DNA of 64,000 bases from Onthophagus taurus. Its lineage: Eukaryota > Arthropoda > Insecta > Coleoptera > Scarabaeidae. Positions 49,201 through 60,620 of this stretch are shown piece by piece. The stretch covers positions 5,339,501 to 5,403,500 of the forward strand of contig NC_091970.1 of NCBI RefSeq assembly GCF_036711975.1, given 5' to 3'. The translations under genes and the position numbers were made by a program. Positions within the stretch are counted from its first letter, which is position 1, and the number at the start of each line of letters is the position of its first letter. The notes beneath the pieces are model-generated. The model worked only from the letters and a program-made list of their open reading frames with translations. It was not told where the DNA came from and did no database searches.

Positions 49201-52200
49201 ACGTGAAGACAAATATATGGAGCAATTTGAAAAACAAAAGTTAATTATCGCTTAAAATTGAAGATGGCCTTGAAAAAAATTTATTTGTAGCATGAACCAT
49301 AGTATTCATCAAACCATTTCATTTGATGTCTCGGTCATGAAAATCGGAATATAAATGACAGAGTTACAGCTTGGGGCGTTTTTTGTGTGACACCCTGTAT
49401 AATTGATTGTATAATAGACTTGTGTCGTTTGCAAAATTTTTAAATGGAGTAGTGTTCATTTCTTGACAATAATTTTTGTAAAATAGGCATCCGGTTTGGC
49501 ATTTTAACGCGTCATTAATTTTCTTTTTTATTACTGTGTGTTGGATAGGTATTTTTTAACTAAAAAATTATTTCGGATTTGTTTGGGAAGAAGGTTACAA
49601 CATGATATCTGAATCGTGACTCTTTTTTAAAGACTTTTTTTAAGCCCGAAAGCTTCTAGATCTAATAATAGAGGTAGTACTAATATTAATTCATAAAAAC
49701 TAGTTATTCTGAAAAATTGTAAACGATTGATAGTTTCAAAACTAACTTTCAGTATTCATTATCGAATATCCGTAAATACCACCCTGTATATTAGCCATTT
49801 TTTTGAAAATGTGCAAATATGCGCAATTTATTTTTTTGAGAACGGAAAATATAGACTTGAAACTACATAAAAAACAAATTTCAACCTGGGATCTTGTTGG
49901 ACTATTTTTGTAGCTTAAATTAAAGTTTAACATTGCAAATAAAATCTGTTTATGAACAGTGTTGAGAAAAAGATAAATAAATCCAGCATTCAAGAAGCTA
50001 TTACAGTGTTACATAAACACAAATTTCATAAGGGTACAACTTTTAATATGTTTACAATCGTTTCTCAATATTAATCAAATGTTTTTGGAAATTGATATGC
50101 AAAATAAGTGTTAACTTTATATGTCATTTTTATCCAGAGTTGAAGTTAATAAAAAGTGGTTATTGCGGAGTAGTTAGTTCTTAGACCTATGATGCAAATC
50201 GGACTTGAAATCGTATAACGTGATTGTCGCTTAACTTTATCCTTTAAAACAAATGGTATTTTAGGTTTTTCGGTATTCTGCATTTTTTCTAAGATAAGTT
50301 ACACCTTTACTTACCAGACGGCATGAAAATCTCTAAAAACGATAAAAAGTCGCTTAGTCAAGTGATTATCAATTATTACCACAATTTAATAATAAGGGCT
50401 TATAATGCTACAAATTACTTATTAAACTTATTGGTTTATTGTATAATAATTCCGTGATTTTCTCTGGGTGCCCACATCGAGTTATTTTTTGGTTCTCAAG
50501 TTCATTCTTCGTACATACTACAACAGTAGGTAGTTTTCTTTTTGTTGTTCTTTCTGTTTTTATTACGACCGTGCTGGGTCGTCTGGTAACCTTGCCACAG
50601 GCCAAACTTCATCGAAACGGTTGCGTTTCGTTCGAAAATTGCTCTGCGCGGTTCAGTATACGTCAGAACGTCGACGGAATAACATCCGTACGCTAACTGC
50701 AAGTTTCTCACAAACAAAACACGTTTTATTTTATTTTTTTTTGAATCGACTCAATATGTGTTATTTTTAATTATTAATAATTTGTGACGTGGAATATGAA
50801 TCCATGGATAGTGCACAAATTTATATTTTAATTAATTCAATTCTATTTAATAAAAATTTAATTTGATAAAGTGTGCTGTGTGAAAAATAACTAAATATTT
50901 AAAAAAATTAATTCATAGTTCGCGTAAAATTTTCAAAAAGATAGTGAATTTTTTTTTGTTATTGCAAAAATGCAGTTTAATACGATCGGAAGGGACCGAA
51001 AAGGTTCGATAACGTCGGTGAACTCGGTGACCAATTGGTTCTCGTCCTTGAAAAGGACCCCGAAGAAATCGAAGGCCCAAAATAAGGCCTCTTTGACGTC
51101 GCGGAGCGAGTGGGATTTGCGATTTTCAACTAGAAACCTTGCGGGATCACGTTTGGTACGTTCTTATTGCGAAATTGTTATTGAAAAATTGTTTGTTAAA
51201 TGTCAAAATGACATTTTTTTTTTATTTTGAGTTAATTACAATGTTACCAACTACATATTAAATTAAGATTTCGAAAAATATTTCTTGGAAATAATTAAGA
51301 TAATCGATACATAACTTGAAGATTCATTTTATGTTGACTTCTTGGAAATGGTTAAACGATGAATCACGCTTGAATGAAAGTTTTTGACTTTGAAAGTTAC
51401 GATTAATTTTAGTTAATTAAATTTTTATCTAATTTAAATTTAACAGTTATGTTCGTGTCATATTTTATTACATCTTGTTACATCCTGTTCGTACACACGA
51501 CATTCTCGTATGTCGGTGGCCTGTCAGTGACATTCGAGTCCCTTATACGGAGACAGCAAAACCAAAGTCCCCCAACTATATCTCCATCTTCATCTTTTCC
51601 CCTTTAACTTGCATTCGTGGAGAGAGAAAGAGGGTCCCATTTAATATCTTATCACGTTTTCTTGGAAGAAAATTTTTTCTTATTAAGTTTTCTTTGCACG
51701 TTTACGTTTCCTTCTCGGATTTATCGAATTTTTTCATAAATTTTCTTATATCCATTGTATTTTGAGTGGGAAAGCAACGTGTTGATATTCTCATGGATAT
51801 CAAAGTGTTATTTGTGTAGAAAACAATCTTTTTTTCGTTCCGATTTTCCGTTTGAAACATAATGAGATGATATATCAAAGCCTCGTTGTGATTCATTAAC
51901 CGTTGTGTGAAGTCCATTGTTCCAAGTTCATTTTGCTGGGAAAATTTCGCAATAAATAGGCCGCAATTTCCAAACAATCTCGGTCTTTCCATCATATTTT
52001 TTTATTTTTATTTGTTTGAAATAAAATAAAATTGGGTTATAAAAAAAATTCATGCCCTATTTATTTTACGGTTGATTTCTAAACTGTTTCCTTCTTAAAT
52101 TCATAACAAATTCCGCTTTCTTCATTCTTGTCTTAAACCCATTTCCTGTTCGAGTTAATAATTGTATTTCTTCTTACAGCTGCAGTTTAAATTTAAAAAC

Positions 52201-55200
52201 GACCACAAAATTAAAAGTAATCGATAAGAAAATGGCTATGTTTTAATTTTATTCGTTTCAATTTGCATTAATTGATTTTTTTGTAGATTAAATCTCATTT
52301 TCCAGTTATATCGAAAAAAAATTGTTAAAAACAAAATAATCGTTGTAAAAGCTAGTTTAATTGACTTTATTTATTGTATATTAGTCATGTTAAAACAATT
52401 TGATATAATTGCATAATAGATGCAAATAAATTTGTAATGTCTAGGTAACAGGTAAAAATAACCGTGATTTCATAGAAATATTTTGTACTTTTTTATTAGT
52501 TATTTGATAAAACTATTTTTTTAATTTAAATCTTATCATTTGGCGTTTGTCGTATTTCCTCTGAAACGGTTAGGAAGTAAGTAATGAAACTTTTTGAGCT
52601 TATAAAATAACGTTTGAGGTTAGGTTATACCAAATATTAAATTTCCGATATCACCACTTTATTTAATATTAAATTATAAAAATCGTCGATTCAATTTGAC
52701 GTTTGTTAAAAGCGGGATTTAACAAAAAAATTATTTTCTCTGAAACGGTTAGGAATTAAGTAATGAAACTTTTTGAGGTTATAATATAAAGTTTAAGGTT
52801 AGGTTATAGCAAATATTAAATTTCCGATATCACCACTTTATTTAATATTAAATTTTAAAAATCGTCGATTCAATTTGACGTTTCTTAAAAGTGGGATTTA
52901 ACAAAAAAATTATTTTCTCCGAAACGGTTAGGAGTTAAATAATGAAACTTTTTGAGGTTATAAAATAAAGTTTGAGGTTAGGTTGTACCAAATTACTAAC
53001 TTCCGTGATGATCACTTTATTTGGTATTAAATTTTGAAAATCGCCGATTTAATTTGACGTTTGTTAAAAGTGGGATTTAACAAAAAAATTATTTTCTCCG
53101 AAACGGTTAGGAGTTAAATAATGAAACTTTTTGAGGTTACAAAATAAAGTTTGAGGTTAGGTTGTACCAAATTATTAACTTCCGGGATGATCACTTTATT
53201 TGGTATTAAATTTTGAAAATCGCCGATTTAATTTGACGTTTGTTAAAAGTGGGATTTAACAAAAAAATTATTTTCTCCGAAACGGTTAGGAGTTAAATAA
53301 TGAAACTTTTTGAGGTTATAAAATAAAGTTTGAGGTTAGGTTTTACCAAATTACTAACGTCCGTGATGATCACTTTATTTGGTATTAAATTTTGAAAATC
53401 GCCGATTTAATTTGACGTTTGTTAAAAGTGGGATTTAACAAAAAAATTATTTTCTCCGAAACTGTTAGGAGTTAAATAATGAAACTTTTTGAGGTTATAA
53501 AATAAAGTTTGAGGTTAGGTTTTACCAAATTACTAACGTCCGTGATGATCACTTTATTTGGTATTAAATTTTGAAAATCGCCGATTTAATTTGACGTTTG
53601 TTAAAAGTGGGATTTAACAAAAAAATTATTTTCTCCGAAACGGTTAGGAGTTAAATAATGAAACTTTTTGAGGTTATAAAATAAAGTTTGAGGTTAGGTT
53701 TTACCAAATTACTAACGTCCGTGATGATCACTTTATTTGGTATTAAATTTTGAAAATCGCCGATTTAATTTGACGTTTGTTAAAAGTGTGATTTAACAAA
53801 AAAATTATTTTCTCCGAAACCGTTAGGAATTAAATAATGAAACTTTTTGAGGTTATAAAGTAACGTTTGAGGTTAGGTTGTACCAAATTATAAGCTTCCG
53901 CTATCACCACTTTATTTACAATAGTAAGTTTAATAAAACTTGAAAGAAAAAAGTTATTTTCTCAAAAACGGTTAGGAATGAATAACGAAAGTTTATAGAT
54001 TATAAAACAATATTTGAGGTTAAGTTATACCATATTTTCAGATTTCCGGTTTAACCGCTTTTTTACAATAGAATATTTAAAGGATATAACTTCACATCTC
54101 AGCGTTGATGCATTAAGCGTAATCTGCTTCTGTATCTTCATTAATTCTTAACAATAATAATCGACCTTCATTGTTTAAATTTTGTTGTGTTACTAATTTC
54201 GCTTAATTCCATCATCAGAGGCAAAAGTCGGCTTATTCACAAGCAATACAATTTCATTTACAAATACTGTTTTTTGAAAATAACATTACTTTTTGACGCA
54301 GTGTCGTAATCATTTCATTCTTTTTAAATTTCCTTTGAAGTACGCCTCAATTTATGTTGAGCAATAAATGATTTAAATGACATTGTGTAAAGTTATCTTT
54401 GTTGTGAAATATAATCTTAAATTTTAATTACAAACACTAATGATTCTTAAAATTTATTTGTTTTTGTTAATAAATGTCAAATTTAATGATTTTCTCTGGC
54501 AATATTTCAAATCACTTTCTCAATGTAGTGATTTTGAAACATGACAGCTACTAAACGGTCAATTAGTTAAATGTCAACCACAAAATATTAAAATAATCAT
54601 GGCTGAAATTTGCAAAAAAGAATAAATAAATTTGTTGAGTAAGCAAAAATCGACTTTAAACTTTATGATTAATACTTAATTTGTTGTTTTAATCATTGTG
54701 GTGATAAATAAAACCGGAATTTCATCAAAATTGTTTACGAATTACTCATATGCATCAAGTGCAATGATAAATACAATAATGTAAAAACCAAATAATTAAA
54801 ATAATCGCTAAAACAAAACTTGTGGTTTTGAATTTTAATGAAAATCGCCCTCTTGCCACATTTCACTCAGCCACGCTACTGGAATATTCAATGACTGAGT
54901 TAGAGGGGCCCCTTTCAGAGACGCACGCACAGCCAGACACACGTCCGTAAACGGAATTTCGGAAATTCGGAATTTAAACCTTGAGTCTGCGTTTAATATT
55001 ACCCCTTTCGAGGGTAAATTGATGCCGTGTGATGGTTTTAACGGTGGTTTTCGGGGTGGGAATTCTAAAGGGATGATAATATCTACCCTACGTTCATTTA
55101 TTAATTCAAACTATTAAATTTTTATAACCTAAAATAAAGAAATTCTTGGAATTATCAAATATTTCAATAAATTTTTATTATTAAATTTTTAGCCAAATTT

Positions 55201-58200
55201 GTAATGTATTTCAAACAAACTTCAGTGAAACCTAAGAAATATTATGAAATTTGATTACAATTTTAATTTCTATCAAAAAATGTATTAATTACCTAAATAA
55301 ACTTTATCCCAACCTAACGAAAGTCAAGAAACTTCATCAAAACCTCAATTTCTAGACAAAGTTACAATGTATATCAAGCAAACTTAAACATTAATGAACA
55401 TTAATGTAAATCTAGCCGATGATGATTTAAATTTTTTATTAAAGCATTTTAAATCGATTCAAATCACAGATTAATTCATGAAACCGTTTGAACTTCGTCA
55501 TCGTCGATCTTGGCACAATAACAAATGGAATTGAACTAAATCCCATTGTTGCCAGGAGAATTTAGATCACCACTCTAATTATATTACATCCTGGGGTACG
55601 ATCCGCGCATAAAGAAGCACTTTAATTCCCTAAGATTATCCGATTTGTACTTTATTATTAACATTACAATATTCATTTTAACCCAACTTTTTTATCTTTT
55701 TAATCACAACACATCTGCCCGGGAAATGACTCAAAAATTACTCTAATTACATTAACCCCATTAACACGAAAGAAAGGGTTGCTTTTTTTATGGTTTACAC
55801 ATCTGTTCCGTGTTGAAATCAATTAGATGAAGTACACGCTTCGGAAATAGACTTGACTGAGTGAGAAAAGGAAGATAATTCCCTGATGACCGTCATCACG
55901 CAATCATCCAATTGCAGAGATAGAGTAGTGTAGTTTATTGCCCTTATGGTGTAGCGCGAAACCGGACCTTACAAGCGTTGTTATAAAATGCAATTTTATT
56001 TATTGTTATTTTGCAATCAACACAACAAAAAAAAATAAAAAGGAAATTGCTGCGAGCTACGTGGTACTCTGCTATGACGCGATTTTCTATTTTTGGTACA
56101 TTGACTTGACATTGATTCTATTTGAAGGCGCCTTTTTGTGTTAACAATTTGTTTTATTAAAATCTTATCGATTTAGGAGGAATTTATTATTTATATTATC
56201 GTCCTTGGATTAACTTTTTATGGAAAGCAAAAAAAAGGAATTATTTATACTTTATTCACGTCCCATGTCCTTATCAAATTCAAATAGACGAGGCTTGATC
56301 GTAAATAATTTAAAATGAGTCTTTGTTTTCGAGATAAGATATCGCAAAAATTTCGTTTCAATTCCATTCGGAACCATATTGTTATTCACTCACGTATTTT
56401 ATGAATATTACTTAATAGCCCACCCAAAAGTTTCTTTCAACACAATTACACAAAATTAAAATTCTTCCATTATGATTATAACCCAATCGTGAGTATCATG
56501 TATTTAAACATAGTTTAAAAAGTTAGTTCTGGAATTTGTTCGTTGTGATTCGAATTATTTAATAAATGGCGACAAAAAAAGAATTTGATTTATAACCGGT
56601 GTTTTTTTATATCTTTAGTGTTGACGGTTGTTTGATGCTGTTAACATCCGTTGGATCAAAACTGAAAATGTGGTCTTCGATAGTCGTTTGCTCGAAATAT
56701 TGCGTTTATTGCGTGTTTCCTTGTTTCAATAACGAAGCGCCCGATCAAATGGTAAGAAACCAACAAAAAAAACTCGATCGTGTTTGATGTTCGTGAAAAA
56801 TCTCCTTAATTCATCCTTAACAACCAAATTTTCTTGTGTGACTTAAAATTTAACTTAAAATTAACGTTTTTGTTTAATTTTTTAACTTAATTTTCTTTGC
56901 AGCAACTCAAAGATGAGCTATGCGAGGTCGTCTCCGAAATGGAATCGCTGGATTCGGGGGAAGACGGCAAAAACAGCAACAAAACGAAGATGATGTCGAT
57001 GGGGAGAAAAAAGTTTAATATGGACCCCAAGAAAGGCATCGAATTTTTAATCGAAAAAGGTTTGCTGCAACAAACCCCCGAAAGCGTCGCCCAATTTCTT
57101 TTGAAAGGAGAAGGACTCAATAAAACTGCAATCGGGGATTATTTGGGCGAGAAAAACGATTTTAACGAGAAAGTTTTGCAAGCTTTCGTCGATTTGCACG
57201 ATTTTACCGATTTAATCCTCGTACAAGCTTTACGGTAAGTCACACAACTTATTTGACCACAACTACCTTGTAAACATACCTTATAAACTACCCATGTTTA
57301 TAAGGTACTTGACAGACTTGAATAATTATTTGAAACGTGAAAATTTCAAAAAACATCAATAAAATTTAATTTTTTTAGAACTTTCTAAAAAACGTAAACA
57401 AATTCCTTTTTTCGTACTCCCTCTGTCCCAAATAATGGTATACATTTCTCTAAAATCTTCAAGATTACGTTTTTTGTTATGTCCTTTAATCGTTAGTTTT
57501 TTTAAATAATTTTTTTATTCAAAATAGATGTTGGGAAATGAAAGAAAACTAAAAATGCTTTAAAATGAGTCCAAACTCGATGTATTTCCCTGTATTTGTT
57601 GTTGATATATTAATCAAATAAAGAAAATTTGACAGTTGACAGTTCTTAACCTAACTTTTTTAATTTTTAACGGAAATATGTCGAGTTTGGTATTAAATTA
57701 ACGGACATTTAATGATCTTTAAGTTACGTTTTTTTGTTGTCCATAAATCGTTAGTTTTTTTTAAATTCAAAATAGATGTTGGGAAATGAAAAGAAAACTA
57801 AAAATGCTTTAAAATGAGTCCAAACTCGAAGTATTTACCTTTATTTATTGTTAATATATCAATTAAATAAAAAAAATTTGACACTTGACAGTTCTTAACC
57901 TAACTTTTTTAATTTTTAACGGAAATATGTCGAGTTTGGTATTAAATTAACGGACTTTTAATGATCTTTAAGATTACGTTTTTTGTTGTCCTCCAATCGT
58001 TAGTTTTTTTTAATAATTTTTTTATTCAAAATAGATGTTGGGAAATGAAAGAAAACTAAAAATGCTTTAAAATGAGTCCAAATTCGAAGTATGCTGTGAT
58101 ATCAATTAAATAAAGAAACTTTGGCAGTTGACAGTTCTTAACCAAATATAATTTTAATATCTGTTTAATATCTTGTATCTTTAAAACCGGAAGAGATGTC

Positions 58201-59405
58201 GATATGCGGTTTTCGCCATTAAGTTTCTTATAAAAATCGAGCCTCAGATGATGGTATCATTTTTTCTTTATCTCTTATAGAAAGAGGAGTTTCCCTTTAA
58301 AAGTGTCCAATTTGGCCCACCCTGTACATATATTTAAATGAAGTTAAATTGAAGTACTAATTTTGCAAATACAATAAAGCAGTTTTCTAAGTTTTGTATA
58401 CCATAATTTGGGACAGAGGGAGTATATTTTATGCATAAATTAATTAATTTTCTTAAAAAAAACGTTTCATAAAATTGACATTTAATTTTGACAAATTGTT
58501 GTGAAGTTGGTTACAGTTGGTAACATTGAATTGGTGTCACATTGACGTTTAACTTAACCTTAGTGAATAATAGCCCTCATTATATGCTCATATAATAATT
58601 AATAATGTACTATTATTTAAAATTTACTTAATTAATTTTTAGTCAATTCCTTTGGAGTTTTCGTTTACCCGGAGAAGCCCAAAAAATCGATCGAATGATG
58701 GAATGTTTCGCAAAACGATATTGCGACTGTCAAGGTGAAAACAACATCTTCCAAAATTCCGATACATGTTACGTCCTTTCCTTCGCGATAATCATGTTAA
58801 ACACGAGTTTGCACAACCCAAGCGTAAAAGAAAAACCAACCGTGGAACAATTCATCAATATGAACCGCGGGATCAACATGGGGCAAGATTTACCGCGCGA
58901 ATTACTCGAAGGACTCTACGAAAGCATTAAAACCGAGCCGTTTAAAATCCCTGAGGATGACGGAAACGATTTAATGCACACATTTTTTAACCCCGACAAA
59001 GAGGGGTGGTTATGGAAACAAGGTGGGCGCTATAAAAGTTGGAAACGACGCTGGTTCATCCTTAACGATAACTGCCTATATTATTTCGAATTCACAACCG
59101 ATAAAGAACCGCGAGGGATTATTCCGTTGGAAAATATTTCGGTGAGAGAAGCAACGGATCGGCAAAAACAACACTGTTTCGAACTATACGCTAGTGGCGG
59201 TGCTGATTTTATAAAGGCGTGTAAAACGGACTCCGAGGGGAAAGTCGTCGAGGGAAAACACACCGTTTATAGGATGTCGGCGAGCAGCGAGGAGGAGAAA
59301 CAAGATTGGATCGCGAGGTTAAATCAAAGTATTAGTCACAATCCGTTTTATGATATGTTGGCTTCAAGGAAACGCAAAGCTCAACATAATCACGGAAAGA
59401 ACTAA
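43289..59405 (+). CDS. step: Cytohesin/steppke, ARF guanine-nucleotide exchange factor
   Basis: Activates ARF GTPases at the plasma membrane; in flies the orthologue acts in insulin signalling and membrane growth. The main isoform uses exons 43289-43358, 43582-43655, 56903-57234 and 58643-59405, 412 residues. It has an N-terminal coiled coil ([36 protein letters not shown]), a SEC7 domain (about 60-245) with the catalytic glutamate loop [19 protein letters not shown] and [20 protein letters not shown], and a PH domain (about 260-390; [37 protein letters not shown] at the linker). It ends in a polybasic tail ([12 protein letters not shown]). All joins keep phase. Two further first exons (50970 and 56635) splice in phase to 56903. 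Introns carry a nested gene, a foldback element, a satellite and a Stowaway-like element. Confidence 0.95.
43656..46279. other. Cytohesin intron, left part
   Basis: No exon is supported. A 123-codon minus-strand frame at 44502-44873 and plus-strand frames near 45500-46030 show no recognisable domain. TATGACGTCATA near 44482 is a CRE-type palindrome. Confidence 0.4.
46280..46786 (-). CDS. p23: HSP90 co-chaperone p23 (PTGES3-like), intronless, nested
   Basis: CS-domain co-chaperone that stabilises the closed, ATP-bound state of HSP90. 168 residues, single exon, on the strand opposite to cytohesin and inside its intron. The CS domain covers residues about 8-110. It has [20 protein letters not shown] at the start, the family's central [17 protein letters not shown], and the diagnostic [20 protein letters not shown], followed by W and a long acidic tail ([26 protein letters not shown]) as in all p23 proteins. 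The frame is clean, so the gene is probably active. Absence of introns suggests either a retrocopy or an ancestrally compact gene; no poly(A) tract or flanking repeat that would prove retroposition was recognised. Confidence 0.9.
   Translation of the reverse strand: MADGELNPPPMIWAQRSDLVYLTVILEDIIDPIVTYQEDSVHFKGSTKHNDRNYEARIVLFNKIDPENCKTINRERCVEMILMKKNHEEPYWPYLTQDKQKHHWLKVDFNKWRDEDDSNDEQENISNDIPLDAYDDIDNIDDEEDGDEETSGEEDVSEEKQVLHVEAD
47722..48048 (-). pseudogene. Fragment of an unclassified repetitive-element ORF
   Basis: The minus-strand frame reads [40 protein letters not shown], then [20 protein letters not shown] and DPIITS. This has the look of the C-terminal part of a multi-copy insect protein I associate with DNA-transposon-derived families, but I cannot name the family. 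It is a fragment with no start of its own, cut off at the foldback element that follows. Confidence 0.35.
48061..49397. mobile_element. 1.3 kb foldback element with nested palindromes
   Basis: Begins CAGGGTGTCACACAAAAAAC and ends with the exact-type complement GTTTTTTGTGTGACACCCTG, flanked by TATA on both sides. Within it, blocks carrying TCATTTACATTCCGATTTTC, TTTCAAATTGCTC and GTACAATACAT appear four times: two in one direction (about 48061-48345, 48355-48650) and two complemented (about 48820-49115, 49125-49397). Internal CCTGTATATACAGG junctions separate them, and a central CCATGGCACACTGCAGTA palindrome is present. The whole could fold into one long hairpin. There is no transposase. It is a compound MITE or foldback of moderate age. 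Confidence 0.8.
49398..50400. other. Cytohesin intron, no feature recognised
   Basis: AT-rich intron sequence. A single ACCCTGTATA phrase near 49790 may be the end of another copy of the preceding element. Nothing else is resolved. Confidence 0.4.
50401..50969 (+). promoter_or_regulatory. Probable internal promoter for cytohesin exon 1b
   Basis: A CpG-richer block at about 50560-50700 contains GCGGTTCAGTATACGTCAG, with an initiator-like TCAGT at about 50651 and AACGTCGACGG at about +30, where a DPE would sit. It lies 300 bp before the ATG of the second alternative first exon. This is a position-based inference. Confidence 0.4.
50970..51155 (+). other. step: Cytohesin alternative first coding exon 1b
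   Basis: 186 nt from ATG to donor TTTG|GTACGT, phase 0, so it joins in frame to [10 protein letters not shown] at 56903. It encodes 62 residues ([60 protein letters not shown]), Ser-rich and strongly basic. It replaces the coiled-coil start of isoform a. GC content and codon use exceed those of the surrounding intron. Confidence 0.65.
51156..52540. other. Cytohesin intron after exon 1b
   Basis: No exon or repeat is recognised. Short frames near 51475 and 51700 have no similarity I can support. Confidence 0.4.
52541..54070. repeat. 179 bp satellite-like tandem array
   Basis: About eight monomers begin at GAAACGGTTAGGAGTTAAAT-like phrases near 52562, 52742, 52921, 53100, 53279, 53459, 53638 and 53817, steps 179-180 bp. 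A diverged half-unit lies near 53966. Each carries GAGGTTAGGTT, TCACTTTATTTGGTATTAAA, AATTTGACGTTTGTTAAAAG and TGGGATTTAACAAAAAAATT. The middle five are nearly identical and the outer ones are diverged, the pattern left by recent unequal exchange inside the array. Confidence 0.92.
54071..56634. other. Cytohesin intron between the satellite and exon 1c
   Basis: Mostly AT-rich intron. A less AT-rich stretch at about 54880-55050 may be a regulatory block. No gene or clear mobile element is recognised. Confidence 0.4.
56635..56751 (+). other. step: Cytohesin alternative first coding exon 1c
   Basis: 117 nt from ATG to donor AAATG|GTAAGAAA, phase 0, 151 bp before the common exon at 56903. It encodes [39 protein letters not shown]. 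This is a short, cysteine-rich, hydrophobic N-terminus, unlike exons 1a and 1b. Four closely spaced cysteines suggest lipid modification or membrane contact (inference). Confidence 0.6.
57325..57416 (+). repeat. Left part of a ~430 bp interspersed repeat
   Basis: Matches 6360-6455 (AAAATTTCAAAAAAC, GAACTTTCTAAA, AACGTAAACAAATTCC, TTTTTTCGTA). The match stops at the TA where the next element begins and resumes at 58423-58560 with TATTTTATGCATAAATTAAT and ACGTTTCATAAAATTGACAT. Confidence 0.8.
57417..58422. mobile_element. Mariner/Stowaway-like element, 1006 bp, TA target
   Basis: The ends are inverted repeats of 27 bp with one mismatch, starting CTCCCTCTGTCCCAAATAAT and continuing GGTATAC. TA lies outside each end, and the uninterrupted sister repeat at 6360-6800 has a single TCGTATG at this point, so TA is the duplicated target. 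Inside are three direct repeats of about 250 bp (from about 57461, 57720 and 57965) carrying AATCGTTAGTTTTTTT, AAATAGATGTTGGGAAATGA and CTTAACCTAACTTTTTTAAT. There is no transposase. It is a non-autonomous Tc1/mariner-class element. Confidence 0.85.
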
Positions 59406-60239
59406 AACATTTTTTTATTTTGTTGTTTATGAGAAATTAGAACTGTGATCGAACGATTTATGACGACGACGACGAACATTTTTAACTAATTAACCACGTG
59501 CCTCGATCATCATCCCTCACGTTTGTATAACTAGTCGAATATCATTTATTAAGTGTAAAACAATGTTATTTATTTATTTTATTATAATTATTATTTTTTT
59601 TTCGTTTTTAGTTAAGCTAAATTTGGAAGTTTTTTGAAGTTGGTGTTTTAAATAATATCAATTTTTAAATTATTAGTTTCCTGTTAAGATTTTGACGTAG
59701 TGATTAAATTTATAGATTATTTTTATATTGGGAGGTCTAAAATGATTTATCATATTTTTTTGGGTCATGATTTCTTGCATTAATATGGTGCTATTTATTA
59801 ACCTTTATAGTAATTAAGCAATAATAATGCTAGTAATTCAGATTTGACCAAATATCAGTTTATAAGAAGTATAGAAACATGAGCATCATCTTAATACACT
59901 TTTCTCAGACACAAAATCCTTGCATAACTTGTTTTTAGAATCTTGTAAGTTTTAACAGAGTCTTGAATGGAGCAAAATTTAGAGTTATGTTTTGTGGCTA
60001 TGTTTTGAGTTCTACATAAATGATTTTGTCAACTGTCATTACAATCTAATCTCATTAGGATGAAAGCAAGAATAGCAGGTTCAAAAATATTTCCAATAAA
60101 TCGATTGTGCTCAGATATTCTCTCCTTAATCACACTGTACAATGTATTAATGAACTGTTTCTGATATCTAAATATACAACAAGATCGATTCTCTTTCCAC
60201 TACTGGGATCACCCATGACTCATGGCATGAAGTTTGCTA
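59406..60239. other. Cytohesin 3' UTR and flank
   Basis: AT-rich sequence after the stop codon. The message probably ends within a few hundred bases. Nothing else is resolved. Confidence 0.4.
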
Positions 60240-60620
60240 ACGCCGCTTGTTTCTGGTCTTTGTCAAGGTACATTTCAAGTCTTCTTTTCTGCCAGTAATA
60301 GTCTCAGTTTTTTCAACGTCCTCTGTACCTTCTTTATGGAATGCTCCGCTCTGCACTTCATCTCATCCCCATTCCTATCCTCCATGACTACCATTACGTC
60401 ATTGGTATACTCCACAACAATGGCCCTGACATAATATATATTCTACAAAGTTCCCAAAATCCCTGCGGAATGCCAAAGGTGACAACTCTATCCTCTCCTC
60501 CTGGTAAAATACTCTTTCTCTTCAAGAGATAAAACATAACTTTAACATAACCCAACCTAACTGAACCCAATCTATGCCAAGCATGCATGTGACGGTGTGT
60601 GAGATAGATACTGTGCAATA
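60240..60620 (-). pseudogene. LINE reverse-transcriptase remnant (R1-like)
   Basis: On the minus strand RVVTFGIPQGF is followed by SGPLLW, then, in another frame, TNDVMVVMEDRNGDEMKC and HSIKKVQRTLKKLRLLLAEK with KT. These match, in order, the GVPQGSVLGPLLW and ADDVAVV boxes and the LxLAxxKTE stretch of R1/Jockey-type non-LTR retrotransposons. A frameshift, an insertion between QG and GPLLW and several lost residues show that it is long dead. Only about 130 codons survive. Confidence 0.6.

Noticed and set aside
48061-49397. CRISPR-like repeated arrangement
   Set aside because: The repeats are long, inverted and in eukaryotic DNA; it is a foldback element.
50439-50717. Overlapping frames of 65-85 codons near the putative internal promoter
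   Set aside because: No domain; length follows local GC content.
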